Shown here in pieces: positions 1 to 9,962 of a stretch of DNA of 64,000 nt. The stretch comes from Thraustochytrium sp. TN22 (taxonomy: Eukaryota; Sar; Bigyra; Thraustochytrida; Thraustochytriidae). Within the stretch, counting starts at the first letter, position 1. The number at the start of each line of letters is the position of its first letter. Under the pieces are notes generated by a model. That model was given only the letters and a program-made list of their open reading frames with translations. It did not search any database and had not been told where the DNA came from. The DNA is taken from the NCBI GenBank assembly GCA_013306675.1, contig JABLUY010000034.1, positions 1 to 64,000 of the forward strand. The letters are read 5' to 3'. A program made the translations under genes and the position numbers.

Positions 1-475
1 TGCAGAGCTACCCCCAGCGACCCCGCGCCGCCGCGCCGCCTACCGCGCCGCCCGCGCGCCCGAGCATCGAGCATTGATCGCCCCCGCGGGTTTTTCCCTC
101 GGCGGTTGCACGCCGTCCCCGCAAGCCCGGTGTGCGCGCGCGCACCGGTCCGCGCCACCCGCGCGGCCACCGCCGCGCGCGCAGTGGCCGCGCCTGTGGC
201 CGCGCGCGCAAGCCCGCCTTCTGATCAAGGTCACGATCAAAGAGCGCCGCCGTCGCCGCGCGCAGACTCGGAACCAACCTCGGGCTGGCTGGCCGGGTCG
301 GCCGTCGGGCCAGGGCTGGCGCGGCGCTGGCGGCAGGCGAGGCGCGGCAAGGCGCGACAAAGCGCGGCAAAGCGAGGCGAGGCGAGGCGAGGCGAGGCGA
401 GGCGCCAAGGCGCGCAGAGGAGGAGGACCTCGCTGCGCGCGTGCGAGCGCGCGCTCTAGAGGCGGCGGCCCGGAG
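1..475. other. GC-rich region upstream of first gene
   Basis: This is gene-free sequence of extreme GC content, taken as the promoter and 5' leader of the gene beginning at 476. It holds a (GAGGC)n tract at about 373-404. The frame of the downstream gene stays open through this stretch, but the translation is Arg/Ala/Pro-rich low complexity, as expected when GC-rich DNA lacks stops, so I do not count it as coding. Confidence 0.5.
373..404. repeat. (GAGGC)n microsatellite
   Basis: About six near-perfect copies of a 5-bp unit lie some 70 bp upstream of the first gene's ATG. Confidence 0.85.
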
Positions 476-1630
476 ATGCTGCGCGCGGCGGCGGCGGTGG
501 TGGGCGGCCGGCGCGCCGGGTGCGGCGCAGCCACGGCCACGCGTCTAACGAGGGCGCACGGCCGCCTCGTCAGGCCGCGGGGGCTCGCCGACAAGGCCGG
601 CGACGGCAAGACCGGGGGCGGCTGGCTCGACGGCTTGCGCAGCAGGCTCTCGGGCGAAGCGAGCAAGGCGGAGAAGCAGGTCTCGCCGCCGTCAGCATCT
701 TCGTCTTCGTCTTCGTCGTCTGCATGGTGGAGTCGCGGCAGGGAGGAGGCAGCCAAGCCTGCAGCAGGCGCGGAAACGCCTTCACAGGGCTGGGCCTCGC
801 TTAGCGGGCTGCGCAACCGCCTCACCGGCGGCGGGGCCACACCCGCCGCGCCAGATCCGACCCCACCGCCGGCCTCCTCGTCATGGTGGCCCAGCTCTGC
901 CCCGAAGGAGGCGCCCCCCACGCAGACGCCGGCGCAGGCGAAGGACGGGGACGCTGCCTCGCGCCTCTGGACGTCCGTGTCTGGACGCGCCAAGGACGCT
1001 GGGACGCAAGCCTTCGAGGGCGTGTCCTCGCGCGTGAGCGAGTCAGCGCGAAAGGCGCGTGAGTCCATCTCCGCAAGCGCGACCGAGCAGGCTCGGCGCG
1101 CCCGCGAAGAGCTTGCCAAGGGTAGCGAGCGCGCGCGCGAAGAATTCGCCAAGGGCAGTGAGCGTGCCCAGCAGGAGGCGCGTCGCCGGGCTACGGAGAC
1201 GTGGACCGAAATGAGCGACAAGGCGCGCGCCAGTAGCGCGCAGACGCTTGACTCGCTACGCAAGCACGCCAGCGAGTCCGGCCCGCGCGCTGCTGACCGC
1301 GTGTACAAGGAAATCTCCGACAGCCGCTCAAATCTGCGCCGTGCCACCGGTCGTCTCTACGAGCGTGTGGACCCCTGGGCTAAGTTCCGCACGATTCGCA
1401 ACTGGGTCCTTTTCGCGCTCCTCTTGGTCTCCATCGGCTATGGCGTGGGCAAAGCCGCTCCGTATGCCATCACCAACTTTCTCCTCGAGCGCGACCGCCA
1501 GCGCGAGCGTCGCGCCGACCAAGAAGCGAAGCAAGCTGCCGCCGAGGCCCGCGCGGCTGCCCAGGTCCAGCTTGAACACGCTTCTGACTTTCCTCCTCCC
1601 GCGCCCGAGTCCAAAGGAGGCTGGTTTTAG
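476..1630 (+). CDS. LEA-like amphipathic protein with C-terminal membrane anchor, possibly mitochondrial
   Basis: This encodes 384 residues. The N-terminus (MLRAAAAVVGGRRAG and on) is rich in Ala and Arg with almost no acidic residues, like a mitochondrial presequence. A motif of the form W-x-x-L/V-SG-R recurs about three times in the first 170 residues. Residues about 180-290 form a long charged amphipathic helix with 11-residue periodicity; REELAKGSERA is followed directly by REEFAKGSERA, as in group-3 LEA or apolipoprotein-like proteins. One hydrophobic segment near residues 309-333 (WVLFALLLVSIGYGVG) is followed by a charged coiled tail ending in GGWF. A membrane-anchored stress or membrane-shaping protein is plausible, but no specific function can be named. 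I chose ATG 476 because upstream in-frame sequence is low complexity. Confidence 0.7.
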   Translation: MLRAAAAVVGGRRAGCGAATATRLTRAHGRLVRPRGLADKAGDGKTGGGWLDGLRSRLSGEASKAEKQVSPPSASSSSSSSSAWWSRGREEAAKPAAGAETPSQGWASLSGLRNRLTGGGATPAAPDPTPPPASSSWWPSSAPKEAPPTQTPAQAKDGDAASRLWTSVSGRAKDAGTQAFEGVSSRVSESARKARESISASATEQARRAREELAKGSERAREEFAKGSERAQQEARRRATETWTEMSDKARASSAQTLDSLRKHASESGPRAADRVYKEISDSRSNLRRATGRLYERVDPWAKFRTIRNWVLFALLLVSIGYGVGKAAPYAITNFLLERDRQRERRADQEAKQAAAEARAAAQVQLEHASDFPPPAPESKGGWF

Positions 1631-2286
1631 TGCTTGCAGTTAGTTCGTCGTAAGGCATAGCCAGCCAGCATGAGGTGATTGGTGAAGTGCGATGTATAAA
1701 TCCCAAGCGAATGGGCCGAGACGTGCAAATGCCCGTCAGATGGACACGGTCAACGACCATGCCCTTTGCAACCACAAGACACTCAAGTTTGCAGTCAACG
1801 TGCAAGCTTGTGTCGACGCGACTCTCCGCTTCATCACGCTCGATGTCAAAACTCCAGGAGGAACTAATGACGCACTCGCGATCTACCTGAGCGGGCTAAT
1901 CCTGATTTTTAAGTTCACCACCGCCTGGCCTTGTAACCTACGGCCCTACCGAATGACGCCGCCGGCATCCGCAAGAAGATAACTTCGAGCGCTGACAGAT
2001 TCAAGTTCAAGACGTTTCAATACTGACTAAGTTTAAGTTCAAGATGATCGAGCATGATCGACATGATCGAGCATGATCTATCATGTGATAAAATTCCGGT
2101 GCACACCCTGATCCGACCGTCCGCGCCAGTAGAATCCGAACCCCGCAAGAACCGGGACACGCAAGCGGACGCGCTGCGCGCGGACGCGGACAGGACAGGC
2201 AGGCGCGCGGACAGGGCAGGGCGCGACAGCGAATCGTGGCCGCCCGCCGCCAAGCAAGCTGAGAAGCCAAGCATCGTGCGGCGCAC
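1631..2286. other. Intergenic region, 656 bp
   Basis: This lies between two plus-strand genes and is less GC-rich than its flanks. Small open frames here show no protein-like character. It contains the ATGATCGA repeat cluster near 2044-2085. A TATAAAT string at about 1695 is roughly 590 bp from the next ATG, so I do not call it a promoter. Confidence 0.5.
2044..2092. repeat. Short direct repeats of ATGATCGA/CATGATC
   Basis: The 8-bp core ATGATCGA occurs repeatedly (…GATGATCGAGCATGATCGACATGATCGAGCATGATC…), partly palindromic, about 200 bp upstream of the gene at 2287. It could be a cis-regulatory cluster or a simple repeat. Confidence 0.7.
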
Positions 2287-3006
2287 ATGGTGTCCGAGTC
2301 GGAGGCGCAGCCGGCATGCGCCTACGCATGGTGCCAGCGGAGGCCTGCGGGCGGAAATGGCGCCGCGATGGGAGCGCGCTCGACCCGGACCGCGGGCGCC
2401 GAGGAGCTGCGCGCACAGCCCGTGGACCTGACGCGCGGCGAGACGAGCGCATGGCGGCTCAAGGACAGGCTCAGGGTGATGGAGCAGTTTTCAGTGGAGC
2501 GCTACAGCGACAACACGGCCTTCTCATGGGAGGCTGGTAGCCCGCGAGAGCGTCCTCCGCCAAAGCCTCGAATGCAGCGGCGGGTGCGACAGCAGCAGGC
2601 ACAGCAGCAGCAGCAGGCACAGCAGCGGCGGCTGCACCTATTGGATGGAAGCGAGGAAAAGGAGCAAGGCGGCGACGAGCTTGCTATGCTGAGCCTGAGC
2701 GAACACCAGAAGATCATGGCGCGGACGCTGGACGCGCAGACGACGCGCATGACGCAGGAGTTCGCGAAGCAGATGAGCACGATGCGCGCGGCGCACGAGC
2801 ACGAGATGCGCACGCTGCGACGCAAACAACAGGCCATGTCAACAAAGTTGAGCGGTGAGATTGACCGCGGGGTGGTCCGCGAGACCCAGCTCAAGGCGGA
2901 GCTGGCGAACAAGCTGCGAGACCTGGCGGTGCTGAGCCAAGCATACAATGACCTGAAGAAGGAGCTGCTGCGGCGCAAAGACGACGGTGAGGAGAAAGCT
3001 AGCTGA
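2287..3006 (+). CDS. Coiled-coil protein, hypothetical
   Basis: This encodes 239 residues. The first 60 or so are unstructured. An ordered-looking segment follows (SAWRLKDRLRVMEQFSVERY), then a Gln-rich run around residues 100-115. From about residue 135 to the end it is a continuous charged heptad-type coiled coil (HEHEMRTLRRKQQAM, LKAELANKLRDLAVLS). I recognise no family. An alternative in-frame ATG at 2368 would drop 27 residues of little character. It ends 42 bp from the stop of the kinesin on the opposite strand, so the two genes converge and their 3' UTRs probably overlap. Confidence 0.7.
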   Translation: MVSESEAQPACAYAWCQRRPAGGNGAAMGARSTRTAGAEELRAQPVDLTRGETSAWRLKDRLRVMEQFSVERYSDNTAFSWEAGSPRERPPPKPRMQRRVRQQQAQQQQQAQQRRLHLLDGSEEKEQGGDELAMLSLSEHQKIMARTLDAQTTRMTQEFAKQMSTMRAAHEHEMRTLRRKQQAMSTKLSGEIDRGVVRETQLKAELANKLRDLAVLSQAYNDLKKELLRRKDDGEEKAS

Positions 3007-3048
3007 ATATGTGTGAGCGAATGCGTGGAGATCCATTGGTCAAAAGAG

Positions 3049-5961
3049 TCATGTGTGCACGTTGTGCTTGTTGGCCATGCGAAGCTTGGCGATCTCTTTT
3101 CGAAGCATTGCGAGCTCGCGCGTCTCGAAGCCCTTGGAAGCGGCGTTCTTGATGGTCTTGCAGCGCGAAGCGAAGTTGAGGGAGGCGACGGTCTCGTTGG
3201 CGTTGTAGTCGGCCGAGGATACGTTGACGATCATGAGGGTTTTGGCGTTGCCGCCGATCGAGTCGGACATGAGCTGCGTGAGCGGGTTGTTGCGGTAGGG
3301 CACGTGCTTGGCGCCATTGGAGAGGGCGTTGATGACTTCACCGAGCGCGGAGAGTGCCTTGTTGATGGAGGTGGCCTCCTTGAGGTTCTGGCCCTCGGCG
3401 CCGGACTTTTCGATGCGCTCGGAACCGGCGAGGTCAACAAGCGTGAGCTTGCCGGAGGTGATCTCGCCGGTGACCTTGGATTCGGTCTTGACGACGATGG
3501 AGATGACCAGGTGCGAGCGCGAGGAGGTGTCGTTCATGAGCGTGGCGTCGACCGTACGGCGCGACTCGCCAGCGCGGACGGTGGTGAGAAGTTCCTCTTC
3601 GGACTCGATCGGGACAACGGTGATGTTCTCGACGAAGACAACGCCAAACTCGTCCTTCTTGACGTTGAGCTGGGCGTGCCGGCCGGCCTTCTCGTCGAGG
3701 AGATCAACGAGCGTGTCGAGGTGCAGCTCGCACATGTAGAGCTCAACGGAAAAGTTGGAGACCTCGCTCTGCTCGCGGATGCTGGTAAAGAGGCGCGAGA
3801 CGGCGCGCGGATAGATGCCCGGGTCAGAGGGCGAGCCGGCCATGGTGTAGGTCTTCCCGGCACCAGTCTGGCCATAGGCGAAGATGCACACGTTGTATCC
3901 ATCGAGCGCACTCTGAATGAGGCGCTCCGTGTCCTCAAAGACGTCGGCCTGGCCGCGCTGCGTGCCGAGCACCTTGTCAAAGGTCCAGGTCTTGGTGACG
4001 ACCTTGTCGCCGCCCTTGTCGGTACGAACCTGCCGCACCTTGAGGCTGTTGCCGAAGACTTCGACGGCGTTCTCGCAGCCGCGCTCGATCTCGCGCGGGT
4101 TGAGCGGACGCACACGCGCGCAGACGCGGATGGCGCCCTTGAGCTCCTCGATCTCGTTGTAGTACTCCTTCTTGGCCTTGAGCTCCTGCGCGAGACGCTG
4201 CTCGAGCTTTTGCATTTCGTCCATGCGCGTGGCGAGCTCCTCGGCGTGGCGGCGACGCTCCTCATCGCGCTGCTGCTCGAACTCGCGCGCCTCCTGCTCG
4301 CGCTCGAGCTCGAACTGCGCCTTGAGCTGGTCAATATCCTGCTTCTTGGTCACCTCGAACTGGGTCTGCAGGTCTTGGATGCGGCGCTTGGACTCCTCCT
4401 CGTTGGCGCGGCGCGCCTCCAAGTCGCGCTTGAGACTGGACATCTCCTGCGCGAAGCGGGCGTCCGCCTCCGAGGCGACACGGGCCATCTCGGCAGCCTG
4501 CTTGGCCTCTCGCTCGGCGCGCTGCTGGGCCTGTTCCAGGCGCGCCTGCATCTCACGCAGCTGGCGCTGCAACGAGGCCGTTTCCATCTCGGCGCGCAAG
4601 CGTGCCTCGCGCTCGCGCTCGCGCTCGCGGTCCCTCTCTGCGGTGACGACCGAAGCGCGCCGCTCCAGGTCGGCTACAGCCGCGGCCACGGCAGCCTCCT
4701 TGTGTGCGTCCTGCTCGCGGCGCTCGCGCTCGCGCTCGCGCTGCTTCTCCTCCTCCTCCTCCTTCTCCCTCTCCTTGTGGTCACCGCGACCCGAGCTCAT
4801 CTTGGAATTTGGCGGGATGGCGTCATCGCGTGGGGTGGACAGCTCCTGCACGTCGTCGAGCTCCAGGGGCCGGTCCCAGGAGCTCTGGCCAGTGTGCTGG
4901 TTGTGGTAAAAGGTGCGGCCCGTGGCGGCGTCCTGGTGCTGACGCCAGCCATGGTTGACGGTGCCCGCGCCAGCGCGGCGCTTGACGCGCGCCCTGACGT
5001 CGGCGGACACGCTGGAGCGCACACGCTCGTGCAGACGGTCCGCGAGCGACTCGTGGCCGGCTGCGCGCGCATAAGCCTCGGGTAGGCAGCCCTTGCTGCA
5101 GCGCAGGAGCGCGTTAGCACCCTGATTGAGCAAGAGGGAGCACATGGCGTCGTGATTCGCACCAGCGGCGTAATGTAGCGGCGCGCAGCCCGCGGAGCGT
5201 TCAACGAGGTCCGGGTTGGCGCCGGCCGCGAGCAGGAGGCGCGCCAAGGCCACACCGCGCGGTGTCTGCGTCTCGTCCGGGCTGGGCGGCGCGCAGCAAT
5301 AGTGGAGGGCGCAGAATCCGGCGCCGTTCTGCTCGTTCGGGTTCGCGCCCATGCGCAGCAGAGCCGTGGCGACGTCGACCTGCAGGCCGATGCAGGCAAG
5401 GAGCAGCAGCGTGTTGCCGAACTCGTCGCGCGCGTCGAGTAGATGGTCAAGGTCGACGTCGGCGCGCAGCATGCCCGCGAAGGCGTCTCGGTCATCCTGC
5501 GTCCACGTGGCGCACCGCTGAATGCCCTCAAGGTACTGCGCGAACTTGTCCTGCAACGCGTTGCGCGGCGCCTCGCGGGGCGGCTCGCGCGGTGTGATGT
5601 TGGGCGCATCGTGTGGCAAGTTGTCCATGTGCTCGCTGACCTCTGGAACGAGCTCCTTGCCCTCCTGGCTCGAGCGCATGGGCCATGTATCCTCCACGAG
5701 GGACTCGACCTCAGACGCCGCGTCAAAGTCCTCGACGTGAATTGGTGTGGCCGGCGCCAGGACGGAGTTCGGTCTGCTGGCGCCCTTGCGTGCCGTCAGC
5801 TCTGAGCTGACGGCGCGCACCAAGGGCTCATTGTCCTGGTCCTCCGCGGCTTCTGCCCGTGCTGCCTGCTCGACTGTCCTGGAGGTGGCCGCGACGGCCG
5901 TGGCGCCGGCCTCGGCGCCGGCCGCCGTGGGCGGCGCCGCCTTGGTGTTGCCCGACCCCAT
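3049..5961 (-). CDS. Kinesin-14 (C-terminal motor) with ankyrin repeats and a WW domain
   Basis: This 970-residue microtubule motor is in the minus-end-directed kinesin-14 arrangement. In order: an unstructured N-terminus, three ankyrin-type repeats at about 165-280 (GNTLLLLACIGL, GFCALHYCCA, APLHYAAGANHDAM), a WW domain near 335-368 (W-RQHQDAATGRTFYHN…SSWDRP), a Glu/Arg-rich coiled coil about 395-600, then the motor. Motor landmarks are IRVCARVRPLNP, P-loop GQTGAGKT near 700, switch I NDTSSRSH near 810, and switch II DLAGSE near 845. The motor most resembles KCBP-type kinesin-14, but MyTH4/FERM are absent. The conserved PYR-N/D-S/N-KLT motif reads PYRNNPLT. The frame extends five codons further only through TTG, so ATG 5961 is used. 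Ankyrin and WW domains imply cargo or Pro-rich partner binding. Confidence 0.93.
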   Translation of the reverse strand: MGSGNTKAAPPTAAGAEAGATAVAATSRTVEQAARAEAAEDQDNEPLVRAVSSELTARKGASRPNSVLAPATPIHVEDFDAASEVESLVEDTWPMRSSQEGKELVPEVSEHMDNLPHDAPNITPREPPREAPRNALQDKFAQYLEGIQRCATWTQDDRDAFAGMLRADVDLDHLLDARDEFGNTLLLLACIGLQVDVATALLRMGANPNEQNGAGFCALHYCCAPPSPDETQTPRGVALARLLLAAGANPDLVERSAGCAPLHYAAGANHDAMCSLLLNQGANALLRCSKGCLPEAYARAAGHESLADRLHERVRSSVSADVRARVKRRAGAGTVNHGWRQHQDAATGRTFYHNQHTGQSSWDRPLELDDVQELSTPRDDAIPPNSKMSSGRGDHKEREKEEEEEKQRERERERREQDAHKEAAVAAAVADLERRASVVTAERDREREREREARLRAEMETASLQRQLREMQARLEQAQQRAEREAKQAAEMARVASEADARFAQEMSSLKRDLEARRANEEESKRRIQDLQTQFEVTKKQDIDQLKAQFELEREQEAREFEQQRDEERRRHAEELATRMDEMQKLEQRLAQELKAKKEYYNEIEELKGAIRVCARVRPLNPREIERGCENAVEVFGNSLKVRQVRTDKGGDKVVTKTWTFDKVLGTQRGQADVFEDTERLIQSALDGYNVCIFAYGQTGAGKTYTMAGSPSDPGIYPRAVSRLFTSIREQSEVSNFSVELYMCELHLDTLVDLLDEKAGRHAQLNVKKDEFGVVFVENITVVPIESEEELLTTVRAGESRRTVDATLMNDTSSRSHLVISIVVKTESKVTGEITSGKLTLVDLAGSERIEKSGAEGQNLKEATSINKALSALGEVINALSNGAKHVPYRNNPLTQLMSDSIGGNAKTLMIVNVSSADYNANETVASLNFASRCKTIKNAASKGFETRELAMLRKEIAKLRMANKHNVHT

Positions 5962-6531
5962 GCTCCGCGCGCTCAATTCTGCACGATTGATCGCGCCAGG
6001 ACCTCTCGTGCGTGCGTGCGCGATGGCAGAGCAAGGAAGCGAGCAGACGTGCAGTGCTCTGAGAGCTCTCGCTTATTGTCCGTTACGGATCTGGGTGACT
6101 CGGACTTGACGACTCGGACTCGGACGGTGACCTGTGGCAGCCGGACTATGCATGGCCATTCTTTTTGGCACTGGCACTTGCGCGCGACCAATCTTTGCAG
6201 GCGATTTCGCATCCGACAAGACCGAGTTTTGCTCAGACTCGACTGAGGCGGTGTAAAAAAAAGAGCCTTTGCTTTGTAGTTGAACTTAGGTGTGAAATGG
6301 CGTTTGTTGCGATGAGTCCATCATCATAGCAATCGACGCCGTCGGATAACGTTATTTTACACAACAAGTTGCTTGCTTCACCTCCCATCTCTGGTTTGCG
6401 TGGCCCTTGACTGTGAGTATAAAGTTGAATGATCGCCTCTTCCAAAGACGCCACCAATCATTTTCAAGAAAGGGCGAATCAGAGAGGCGCTAGCCTAGCA
6501 GAAATGGAAGGAGTAATGGGGACGTGAACTA
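5962..6531. other. Intergenic region, 570 bp
   Basis: This lies between the kinesin 5' end and the 3' end of the polyglutamine gene, both on the minus strand. It is clearly more AT-rich than the coding sequence (for example 6250-6480) and is presumably the kinesin promoter plus the upstream gene's 3' UTR. No RNA gene or repeat is evident. Confidence 0.5.
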
Positions 6532-8456
6532 TCAGGAGGGTAGGCGCGCATAGACCGGGTCGAAGGAATTCTCATCGCGGCTCCGCGCGTCGGCCCTGGC
6601 CCGATCAATGGTTGCCCGGCCTGCCGAGTGCAGATTGGTCCATCCCCTGGACTCGAGAACACCGGCGAGGCGCATTTGCATGTCGCGTATTTCGCGCTTC
6701 TTCCACTTTTCGAAGGGTACGACGCGCTTCAGCTTTTTGTCAATGGCGCGCGAAGAGCGGCAGATGCCGCAGGCGTAGGCGATTTGGGCAATATCTTTCA
6801 GCTCGCGGTCCATGAAGCAGTAGACGACATGGAGCAGTAGCAGCTCCTCATCGTCGTCCCACTTGCCCTTGCGGTAGCGGCGGTGGTCTACAGAACCCTC
6901 GCCATCAGACTCATCCGTGCCAAGCGTGGATGAGGTTCGTGCGGCGGGCTCAGGCCCCGCAGCAGCGCTGGTCCGCATGGACGAAAGGGCGCTGCTCGCG
7001 CCCGTGGCTCCTGGCGCCGAGCCGGCGTGTGACGCAGCAGAGGACGAGGAATGTGAGCCCGAGGACGCAGCAGAAGGCGCCGGCAGCGAGGAGCTTGACG
7101 CCCGTCCGACGCCATGCATGAGCTGCTGGGACTGCAGGTGCTGCTGCATGTGTAGAGGTACAGGTGGCGGCGGACCACCTTGCCCATGGAGGTGCTGCTG
7201 CTCCTGCTGCTGAGCAAGGTGAGGATGGTGCCCTCGGTGCTGCTGTTGTTGTTGCTGGAACTGGAAGCGATCGTCAATACCATAGTAAGACCCTGGGAAG
7301 GAGGAGCCGGATGGGCTCGAGTTGGAACCAGGTGGCACAAAGGGACGCTCCTGAGCGTACCGGCCTTCGTGCTGCTGGTAAAAGGCAGCCGCGGACGGCG
7401 ACCCGATGCCATACGAAGAGGAGAATGCGTAAGGTGAGTACATTCCGCCAGACGACAATTGCTCTTCCTGCGGGAATTGCTGCTGTTGCTGTTGCTGCGG
7501 TTGCTGTTGTTGTTGTTGCTGCTGCTGCTGCTGTAAGAGCAAGAGATGGTGCTGGTGCTCTGGAGAAAGCGAGGCAGGTGGCCGCCGGGCATACGAGGCG
7601 TCTTGCAGCACTTGATGCTGTTGCGCTTGCTGTTGTTGTTGTTGCTGCTGCTGCTGCTGAGCCCACGCCTGCATCGCATAAGGCGATTGCGAGACAAACT
7701 GTCTCCCAGACGTGTCGAAAAGCGGCTCACCCTCGAAGGATGTGGAGGTGGGCGAGGCCCAGGCACGCGATCGCTTGACACCAGGGGCTAACGGAGAAGC
7801 CTCTGGAGGCGTGGGTGCCTGCTGCTGCATTGGCTGCATGGCGGGAAAGTAGGGCTGGTCATGGGCCGCCGGGGGTTGTTGTTGTATGTACGGGTACCGC
7901 TGAGTAGACTGAATTTGCGGCTGCTCGAGCCTCTCGTGATGGTACCGGAAGACCTCGTCTGGCCGCTGCTGTACGTGGCGATCATCTTGCGCTTCTTGCT
8001 GTTGCATTTGTTGCTGCTGCATGGCATGGAATTGCAGCAGACGTTGTTGTTGTTGCTGTAAATGCTGCCGTTGCTGTTGTTGTTGTTGTTGTTGTTGCCG
8101 CTGCTGCTGCTGCGCATCTGCAGACGCAGACGGCCCTTCCTTGGGCTCGCCGCGACCAGCAGCCACAGGTGGAGCAGCGGCAGCACCCGCACCACCAGAT
8201 CGCCCCTGTTGTTGACCGGATGCAGACTTGGCGGAGCGCGGACTCTCATCCTCGTCGAGCAAAATGTCGAGATAGGGTCCAAAGTCGCCCTCGCCAAAGT
8301 TCCCAAGCTGGTTGGCGTTGCCTGCGGCCCTGCCGGTAGCCTCAATCTCTGGCTTGACCGCAGGCCCACGCGCCGCAACTAGCATCGGGTGCGCGCGAGG
8401 TTCGCGCGAGGCAAGACTGGCCCCGGTGGCACCACCCTGCCGCTGCAGCTGCTGCA

Positions 8457-8491
<35 letters not shown>

Positions 8492-8964
8492 AGTAACAGT
8501 TGCTGTTGTTGCTGCTGCCGCTGCTGCTGCAGTAGAAGTTGCTGCTGCTGCTGCTGCTGCTGTCCGGGGAAAGGAGGTAGCTGAGGCGGCGCGCCTGCCG
8601 CCTGCCGAGGTATCCTCGAGGACTCGCCGCCCAATGGTGCAGAAGTCCCCAAAGCGGCCTGGGAACCGGCAAAAGCAGCGGGCGCCACGGCGCCATCGCG
8701 CACGTAGTTCTGTGCCTGGAGGTGGCGTTCCTGGCTGGCTTGGCGCGCCTCACGCACCGCGCTGGCGGCGCCCGCCGCCACGGCAGTAGCTGTGCTGGTT
8801 GCGTGGGCCGCCTTGGCCGGGGCAGCCAGCGGCGGCGAGGCGTCTGCGTCCGCGCCCGCACCCGCGCCTGCGCCTGCGCTTGCACCTGCGCCAGGGCGGC
8901 TCGCGCGAGCGCTGCCGCCGAGGCGGCGCTTGCGCGAGGCTGTTTTGCCTTGATCGCCTTGCAT
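6532..8964 (-). CDS. Polyglutamine-rich protein with C-terminal Myb/SANT-like domain, putative transcription regulator
   Basis: This encodes 810 residues. The N-terminus has a basic patch (SRKRRLGG) that could be a nuclear signal. Most of residues 150-560 is Gln-rich, with many runs of 8-15 Gln encoded by mixed CAG and CAA, interspersed with Pro, Ser and His. The C-terminal segment, about 695-765, is ordered. Its Trp (KGKWDDDEELLLLHVV), IAQIAYACG, and the spacing to RAIDKKLKRVVPFEKWKKREI resemble a Myb/SANT-like helical bundle. That assignment is pattern-based and only moderate. Gln-rich activation regions plus a DNA-binding-like domain suggest a transcription factor or coactivator. The nearest gene upstream on this strand is 8 kb away, so its regulatory region may be unusually long. 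Confidence 0.75.
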
Positions 8965-9896
8965 GCTTGTGCGTCAGTCAGGAGCCGCCTCGCTCCCGAC
9001 GCCGACGCTCCTGCAGGGGTGCTAGTCTTGTGTTCTGTGGAATCGTGGCTAGCGTGCAGCCTCTCGACCTAAGCGCGCCTGCGCGTTTGCGGGTTGGTTG
9101 GAGTCGCTCGCGTGCTCAAGGCAGCGTCCGCGCGCGCGCGCGCAGCGAGCAATTCGCCGTCCCGCGCCGCGTCGCGCCTCGCTTGCCCTCGCACTGCACG
9201 CGACCGTCCGCAGTTCGTCTCCCGGCGGTGGCTGCGTTGGCGGGGACCTGGCGGGCGGCCCCGAATTTCACCGCGCTAGCTCCAGCTCCAGCTCCGGCTC
9301 CAGCTCTCGCCTTCGCTCCCGCTCGCTTTCGCGCAGCGCAGAGCAGCGCAGCGCCTGCGGGCTCCGCCTGGCCGCGCTGTGCCGCTGCCCTCGCTGCGCG
9401 CCACGTAGGCCTTGGCGGAAGCGCGGAGCCCCTCGCGCGCGCACCCCGCCGGTCACTCGCGACCGCGCTCGGCGGCCTCGCCGCGCGCGCCGTTCGGAGC
9501 CCGCTGAGCTGTGCTGGCCTCGCTCGCCAGCGCCTGGCGCTTGGCGCCTGGCCGCTGGCCGGAGCCTGCCGGGTCCGCCCCGCGCGCCTGCCGGGCTTGC
9601 TTGCTTGGGCTGGGCGGGCGACGCTGCTGGTCGTTGGTGGTAGTCTTACCTGCTGCTGCTGCTGCTGCTGGCTCACCCACGTGCAAGGATCGACAGGGCG
9701 ACGCCCTTCACGCAGCAGCAGGACCGCGAAACACTCGGCGAAGGATGCGCTCGCGCTCGCGCGCGCGCCGCTTCGGCGGGGCGGCGCTGCTGCGGCCTCG
9801 TGGTTGGGCGCGCCCCGTGCGCCTACGCTGCCGGCCGCGGACTGGTGCAGGTGGAGATCGACGTACCGCGACGCCGCCTCCCACCGTCTCCCGCAC

Positions 9897-9962
9897 TCGT
9901 CTCGTCTCGACTTGTCTCGTCTCCGCTCGTCTCGTCTCGTCTCGTCTCGTCCGTCTCGTCTC
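9897..9962. repeat. (GTCTC)n tract
   Basis: This is a pyrimidine-rich 5-bp tandem run on the plus strand with a few interruptions. The same pentamer dominates the triplicated repeat at 24.6-25.2 kb. Confidence 0.85.

Noticed and set aside
3013-5085. 690-codon open frame on the plus strand opposite the kinesin-14
   Set aside because: It mirrors kinesin codons in antisense; the product is Leu/Val/Gly/Ala-rich with no domain. The opposite strand encodes a full motor.
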